DNA from: Ruminococcaceae bacterium UBA7135
GTDB taxonomy: Bacteria > Bacillota > Clostridia > Oscillospirales > Ruminococcaceae
Direction of reading: 5' to 3'
Length of the DNA: 9,783 bases
Assembly: GCA_002492075.1 (NCBI GenBank)
Contig: DKXD01000071.1
Span: 982 to 10,764, forward strand
Shown here: positions 6,366 through 9,783 of the stretch, in pieces
How the letters are laid out: every line of letters begins with the position of its first letter
How positions within the stretch are numbered: position 1 is the first letter of the stretch
The notes under the pieces: model-generated
Told to the model about the DNA's origin: nothing
The model's database searches: none
Seen by the model: only the letters and a program-made list of their open reading frames with translations
Program-made: the position numbers and the translations under genes

Positions 6366-7319
6366 CTATCTGTGACTTCCGTGACTGGTGTGGTGTCCGC
6401 CGCCGCCACCGCCGCCGCCGCCGTGTCCTCCGCCGGAGGACGAGTGGGTGTGCGATGTGGTGTATTCGCGGACAAATTGGTCGATCGACCGTGTTACCTT
6501 TGTGCTGCTCCTGTCAATATAGCTTGACGCGCTTATCGGGGCTTTCTTCTTATAGCCGCGCACCTTGCCGCGAACTATCGCGAAAGTTATCAGAAATGAC
6601 ACAGCAATGATAACGAGAAATCCCATCGGATGAGTGACGACCAGATCCGAAATCATCACAAGCACCTTGGAAAACCCGCTCCCGCCATAGCGCTTGACGC
6701 ATTTCGCGTATTCCTTTACGCCCGCCGCGAAATCGTAGCCGCCGTAGCTGTGAGTGATCTCATTGTACGCGTACTTGTTTCCCTTAGGTTCGCCAAGCTT
6801 ATCGGTTATCCTTTTGAGCATACGGTCGCGCTTGCCATCGAATTTTTTGTTTGCCGTCGTGCCGTTGGAGTCCAGACAGTCGGTGTAGTATGTGTATTCG
6901 GGAGCATCGTATGTATTCAAGAGCATCAGCATTATCGACGCAGAATTCGCACCGAATTGCTCGTCCGAAAAACCCCTGACGAACCCCTCGTCGCTCTTTC
7001 CCTCAAGGTCGTGGGTAATAACGACTCCCACATTCACATTTGCTTTCTTGGCGGCGGTTTCGAGAGCCGAAAGCAGCTCCGTTTCCTCGGCGTCGGTAAG
7101 ACAGTTGTCAAAGTCCGCAATGAGCGCACATTGCGTGCCGCTGCCCGCTTTTCGTATCAAGCCGCGATCGTTCGCCGAAACATTCTTGTCCGCGCCGGCT
7201 ATATGCTCCAAAGCGCCCGCCCGCGCCGAAGTGCCCGTGAAGAATACGGCGGCAGCCGCGGCAAGCGTTATCAGCGCCATGATAAGCGCCGTTAATTTAT
7301 AAGTCGAATGTTTAACCAA
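6366..7319 (-). CDS. TPM-domain membrane protein with Gly/His-rich tail
   Basis: The product has about 317 residues. An N-terminal hydrophobic segment (about 9-30, with SARA as a possible signal-peptidase site) leads to an outside domain (about 65-210). That domain resembles the TPM fold: an acidic LTDAEETELLSALE helix, then NVNVGVVITHDLEGKS. A second membrane segment (231-249, PMGFLVIIAVSFLITFAIV) precedes a basic stop-transfer stretch RGKVRGYKKK. The last 25 or so residues are Gly/His/Ser-rich with a run of nine Gly (300-308). Similar proteins in Clostridia are annotated only as TPM domain-containing, and function is unknown. An ATG at 7370 would overlap the upstream gene by 59 nt and add a Cys/Trp-rich stretch before the signal. 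I prefer the TTG at 7319, which has a GGGAGGG ribosome site 7 nt upstream and overlaps the upstream stop by 8 nt. TPM assignment is moderate; the membrane topology is an inference. Confidence 0.72.
   Translation of the reverse strand: MVKHSTYKLTALIMALITLAAAAAVFFTGTSARAGALEHIAGADKNVSANDRGLIRKAGSGTQCALIADFDNCLTDAEETELLSALETAAKKANVNVGVVITHDLEGKSDEGFVRGFSDEQFGANSASIMLMLLNTYDAPEYTYYTDCLDSNGTTANKKFDGKRDRMLKRITDKLGEPKGNKYAYNEITHSYGGYDFAAGVKEYAKCVKRYGGSGFSKVLVMISDLVVTHPMGFLVIIAVSFLITFAIVRGKVRGYKKKAPISASSYIDRSSTKVTRSIDQFVREYTTSHTHSSSGGGHGGGGGGGGGHHTSHGSHR
6397..6423. repeat. CCG trinucleotide tract encoding polyglycine
   Basis: Nine CCG-type triplets in a row on the plus strand, with one CCA interruption, encode most of the glycine run in the tail of the TPM-domain protein. 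A perfect 7-bp inverted repeat, GTCCTCC/GGAGGAC, follows at 6425-6441 in the same low-complexity coding stretch. The tract length is a multiple of three, so slippage here would mainly change the number of glycines. Confidence 0.8.
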
Positions 7320-8403
7320 AGAACAGCCCTCCCAACAGCATAGCCACGATAAATATCGCCAAGAACACACCCGCTCCGAAGAAGAACTTCTTCATGGGAG
7401 AAACGGGCAGCTCCCCGAACATCGTTCCCGTTTGACCGTTCATTGCGAACTCGTAGTCCTTGCCCTTATAGTTGTAGTTCAAGAACCACACGGGCAGCAG
7501 CGCGTAAACGTACTGTTGATTTTGATAGTTTATGCTGCAGTGTACGTTTGTGAGGGTCGTATATACCGCCGCCATTCGGCGAATTTCCTCTTCGGCAGCC
7601 TTGCCTATGCGCTCGTCGAGGCGCGGGGTCGCTTCTTCCTTTGTAACGTCGTACTTCTCCGCCGCGCAGCCCGAAAGGTAGCTCATCGCGAACGGCTTTA
7701 CGCCGCCGTAATCGAACGGCTCTATGCTTTCCATAAGCGAATCGTCTATGCGTCGGGAGCCGTCATACGGCACGCGCACGAACACCATATCCGCATCGCG
7801 TTCCACGTGGTATATCTTCGTGTGAGTATATGTAGTGTTTCCTCTCGTCCATGAGTGGATCGTGCGCCCCTCGGCGGTCAGATGTCCGCTCGTCTGACCG
7901 CTTTTCAGCCAGTACGGAACATACAGCGCAGAGATGTTCTGTAATTGCGCTTCCGTCACAAAGCCGCTTGGCAATAGGAATTTACCCTTAGTGAACTCCT
8001 TGAATTTTCCTTCCGCCTGTTCTCTTGTTGTAGCAAACGGAATGATAAGATCCGGCTTATATTCGCCCGAGAGCCGTCCCGAAAGAATTACGGGCGTGTG
8101 GCAGAAGTGGCACCTCGTAGACGAGGTGAGCGTATCGCAGATGACATTCGCGCCGCAATTGGGGCAGGAATACAAGGCGCTCTGCCCCGTGAATCCCTCG
8201 GTCGTCATTTGCTCCTCGGTAAGCTCGGGTTCCTCGGTTTCGAGGTCTACCGTTTCATCTCGGCTTGCGAATATGCTTCTTATTTCATTGTCCGTGAACG
8301 TGCTGTCGCAGTAGAAGCATCGAAATCCTCCAAGCTTGTTGTCGTATTCCAACGCCGCGTTGCAGTTTGGGCATTGGTATGTTACCGTCTGAACAACATC
8401 CAT
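7312..8403 (-). CDS. Membrane-anchored double zinc-ribbon protein, function unknown
   Basis: The protein has 363 residues. Two treble-clef-like zinc ribbons are visible. The first has C11-x2-C14 and C29-x2-C32, and the second C80-x2-C83 and C98-x2-C101, joined by an acidic linker rich in Glu/Thr (about 48-70). A large middle region (about 110-330) follows, with LYVPYWL near 155-170 and YALLPVWFLNYNYKGKDYEFAMNG-like sequence near the end; both recur in clostridial proteins labelled TFIIB-type zinc ribbon or, wrongly, PriA-like. A single C-terminal hydrophobic segment (about 340-361) suggests a tail anchor with the ribbons in the cytoplasm. No catalytic motif was recognised, and there is no helicase motif. 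The ATG at 8403 has AAGGAGT 5-6 nt upstream, a strong site. The stop overlaps the start of the TPM-domain gene, so the two products are probably made together and may act together in the membrane. Confidence 0.8.
   Translation of the reverse strand: MDVVQTVTYQCPNCNAALEYDNKLGGFRCFYCDSTFTDNEIRSIFASRDETVDLETEEPELTEEQMTTEGFTGQSALYSCPNCGANVICDTLTSSTRCHFCHTPVILSGRLSGEYKPDLIIPFATTREQAEGKFKEFTKGKFLLPSGFVTEAQLQNISALYVPYWLKSGQTSGHLTAEGRTIHSWTRGNTTYTHTKIYHVERDADMVFVRVPYDGSRRIDDSLMESIEPFDYGGVKPFAMSYLSGCAAEKYDVTKEEATPRLDERIGKAAEEEIRRMAAVYTTLTNVHCSINYQNQQYVYALLPVWFLNYNYKGKDYEFAMNGQTGTMFGELPVSPMKKFFFGAGVFLAIFIVAMLLGGLFFG
7327..7333 (-). promoter_or_regulatory. Ribosome binding site deciding a TTG start for the TPM-domain gene
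   Basis: GGGAGGG on the minus strand lies 7 nt before a TTG at 7319. It sits inside the 3' end of the zinc-ribbon gene. It is the best Shine-Dalgarno near the overlap and favours TTG over the ATG at 7370. Confidence 0.65.
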
Positions 8404-8442
8404 ATTTTACTCCTTATTTTAAGCTGTTTTTCGCTTTCGATC

Positions 8443-9144
8443 TTACACTTTGATCTGATCCAAAACCTTGCCGATACTGTCGTTTATCACCAAGTCCGCG
8501 CCCGCGTCAAGCTCGCTTTTGTTTATGACTACTATGTATTTTCCTTTAAAATACCGTACAAGTCCCGCGGCGGGGTACACCGCCAAGGACGTTCCGCCTA
8601 TTATCAGACAATCGGCGTTTTCGATCTCATACACCGCGCGTTCGATATCCTCGCCTTTAAGGCTTTCCTCATACAGCACCACATCGGGCTTTATATAGCC
8701 GCCGCAATCACATTCAGGAACGCCCTCGCTTTTCGTTACCGCCGAGAGCGGGTAAAACTTCCCGCATTTCATGCAGTAATTGCGGTGAACGCTTCCGTGC
8801 AGTTCGATGACATTCACGCTTCCCGCCGCCTGATGCAAGCCGTCTATGTTTTGCGTTATCACCGCGTGCAGCTTTCCCGCCTGTTCAAGCTCGGCGAGCT
8901 TTTTATGCGCCGCGTTCGGCTTTGCTTTGGGGAATATCATTCTGTCTTTGTAAAAACGGAAGAACTCCTCGGGGTATTTTACAAAAAACGTATGCGAAAC
9001 GATCTGTTCGGGCGGATATTTATACTGTTGAGAATACAGCCCGTCGGCGCTGCGGAAATCGGGGATGCCGCTTTCCGTAGACACTCCCGCGCCGCCGAAG
9101 AACACTATGCGATTGCTTTCATCGATTATCTGCTGTAATGTCAT
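8443..9144 (-). CDS. Sir2 family NAD-dependent protein deacylase
   Basis: Sirtuins remove acetyl or other acyl groups from lysine using NAD+, giving O-acyl-ADP-ribose and nicotinamide. The 233 residues match a compact bacterial sirtuin. The NAD-binding GAGVSTESGIPDFRS lies at 18-32 and TQNIDGLH at 97-104. The catalytic H116 is in ELHGS. A structural zinc site has C124-x2-C127 and C145-x-C147. IKPDVVLYEE (151-160) and GGTSLAVYPA (183-192) complete the Rossmann half. All core residues are present, so activity is likely. Acyl preference and targets are not readable. The ATG at 9144 has an AGAGGT ribosome site 6 nt upstream. The zinc-ribbon gene follows after 39 nt, on the same strand. In other bacteria such enzymes are called CobB or SrtN. 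I leave the symbol blank because orthology is only at family level. Confidence 0.94.
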   Translation of the reverse strand: MTLQQIIDESNRIVFFGGAGVSTESGIPDFRSADGLYSQQYKYPPEQIVSHTFFVKYPEEFFRFYKDRMIFPKAKPNAAHKKLAELEQAGKLHAVITQNIDGLHQAAGSVNVIELHGSVHRNYCMKCGKFYPLSAVTKSEGVPECDCGGYIKPDVVLYEESLKGEDIERAVYEIENADCLIIGGTSLAVYPAAGLVRYFKGKYIVVINKSELDAGADLVINDSIGKVLDQIKV

Positions 9145-9239
9145 TTGAGCACCTCTTAGGTTTTTTAAATATTGGGAAGCGTTATTTCACTCGTTTACCG
9201 AGCGGAATTTGCTTTTTGCTTTTGGATCGGGAACAAGTT

Positions 9240-9783
9240 TTAAGGCTGCTGTGTGAGTTTGCCGTCTGAAATACGAACCAGACGCTTCGCCTGTTTTGCG
9301 GTGTCCTCATTATGAGTTATCATAATTATCGTTTTGCCGTTTTTGTTAAGTTCCGCGAGAATATCCAGCACTTCGGCTCCCGAGCGGCTGTCAAGGTTTC
9401 CGCAAGGTTCGTCGGCGAGTATCATCTGCGGGTCGGCGGCTATCGCTCTTGCTATCGCGACACGCTGCTGCTGTCCTCCCGAAAGCTCGGTGGGGCGGTG
9501 CAGGGCGCGATCCGATAACCCAACGCTCTCAAGCGCCGCCAACGCGATATCGCCGCGTTTTTTCTTGGGTATCTTGCGATACAGCAGCGGCAGTTCCACG
9601 TTTTCCAGCGCAGTAAGGCTCGGTATCAGGTTGAAGCTCTGAAAAATAAACCCTATTCTGCGGCTGCGTATTTCGGAAAGCTCGCTGTCGGAAAGCGAAC
9701 CGACCTCGCGCTCGTCAAGGAAATATTTCCCCGACGTTGGGGTGTCCAAACACCCGAGTATATTCATCAGCGTTGATTTTCCC
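9240..9783 (-). CDS. ABC transporter ATP-binding protein, MacB/LolD type (N-terminus cut by window edge)
   Basis: The coding frame runs off the right edge and starts within the Walker A loop: the last visible codons are G-K-S-T-L just before MNILGCLD. The ATG at 9767 is therefore internal and not the true start. Visible elements are the Q-loop FIFQSFNLIPSL and the ABC signature LSGGQQQRVAIARAIA. Walker B plus catalytic Glu are in MILADEP, the D-loop is in GNLD, and the switch His is in ITHNE. The FQxFNLIPxLTxxENVxLPL pattern and ADEPxGNLD are typical of the MacB/LolD/FtsE-like group. This group pairs with FtsX-like permeases and handles peptides, lipoproteins or envelope stress. The usual ADEPTGNLD has Cys in place of Thr here. 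The permease partner is not in the window. A 95-nt gap separates the stop from the sirtuin gene. Confidence 0.93.
   Translation of the reverse strand, partial: GKSTLMNILGCLDTPTSGKYFLDEREVGSLSDSELSEIRSRRIGFIFQSFNLIPSLTALENVELPLLYRKIPKKKRGDIALAALESVGLSDRALHRPTELSGGQQQRVAIARAIAADPQMILADEPCGNLDSRSGAEVLDILAELNKNGKTIIMITHNEDTAKQAKRLVRISDGKLTQQP

Noticed and set aside
5847..6527. Plus-strand open frame of 226 codons across dtd and the TPM tail
   Set aside because: It overlaps dtd completely on the opposite strand, and part of its length comes from the CCG repeat.
8098..9138. Plus-strand open frame of 346 codons
   Set aside because: It lies opposite the clear sirtuin gene and the start of the zinc-ribbon gene. 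Its translation has no recognisable domain. It is a long antisense shadow of G+C-biased coding DNA.
9188..9204. Small hairpin (CACTCG/CGAGCG) between the ABC gene and the sirtuin gene
   Set aside because: Only 6 bp with a wobble, and no T tract follows on the minus strand. This is too weak to call a terminator.
1..9783. Search for defence systems, mobile elements, CRISPR arrays, tRNAs and rRNAs
   Set aside because: No transposase, integrase, direct-repeat array, cloverleaf or rRNA-like stretch was seen. Coding density is high and the genes are almost all core metabolism or regulation.

Overview
This window looks like a core chromosomal segment of a Bacillota (Firmicutes) anaerobe, most likely class Clostridia and perhaps the Oscillospirales/Ruminococcaceae side. 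That placement is inferred from gene content: HPr kinase (hprK) beside a ROK glucokinase, murB, rapZ and whiA. The strong Shine-Dalgarno sequences and the class U/M-like sirtuin also fit. Every supported gene lies on the minus strand, so the window reads from right to left. Both ends cut through genes.

Right part (9783 down to 4780): the C-terminal two thirds of a MacB/LolD-type ABC transporter ATPase come first, then a 95-nt gap. Next comes a run of five genes: a Sir2-type NAD-dependent deacylase, a membrane-anchored double zinc-ribbon protein, a TPM-domain membrane protein with a Gly/His-rich tail, D-aminoacyl-tRNA deacylase (dtd), and a NifS/IscS-type cysteine desulfurase. Gaps are 39 nt or less and two genes overlap, so they may form one operon. 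The operon appears to end at a 19-bp near-perfect hairpin (4722-4762).

Left part (4687 down to 1): a strong sigma-A-type promoter (TTGAAA, 17-nt spacer, TATAAT) drives hprK. It is followed by the ROK glucokinase, murB, a GNAT acetyltransferase, rapZ and the start of whiA. From murB on, genes are separated by only 5-9 nt and are probably translationally coupled. A 67-nt imperfect hairpin and a second GC-rich hairpin sit between the glucokinase and murB. They may divide the cluster into a carbon-control part (hprK, glcK) and a wall/regulator part (murB, GNAT, rapZ, whiA).

How the genes fit together: HprK modifies HPr to set carbon catabolite control. Glucokinase feeds glucose-6-phosphate to glycolysis and amino-sugar synthesis. 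MurB makes UDP-MurNAc. RapZ and WhiA belong to the conserved Firmicutes cluster linking amino-sugar/wall metabolism and cell division. yvcK (glmR), usually between rapZ and whiA, is absent there.

Most of the window is ordinary housekeeping sequence. The least understood element is the zinc-ribbon/TPM membrane pair next to the sirtuin. I found no mobile element, CRISPR array, tRNA or rRNA, and no gene-free stretch longer than about 170 nt.
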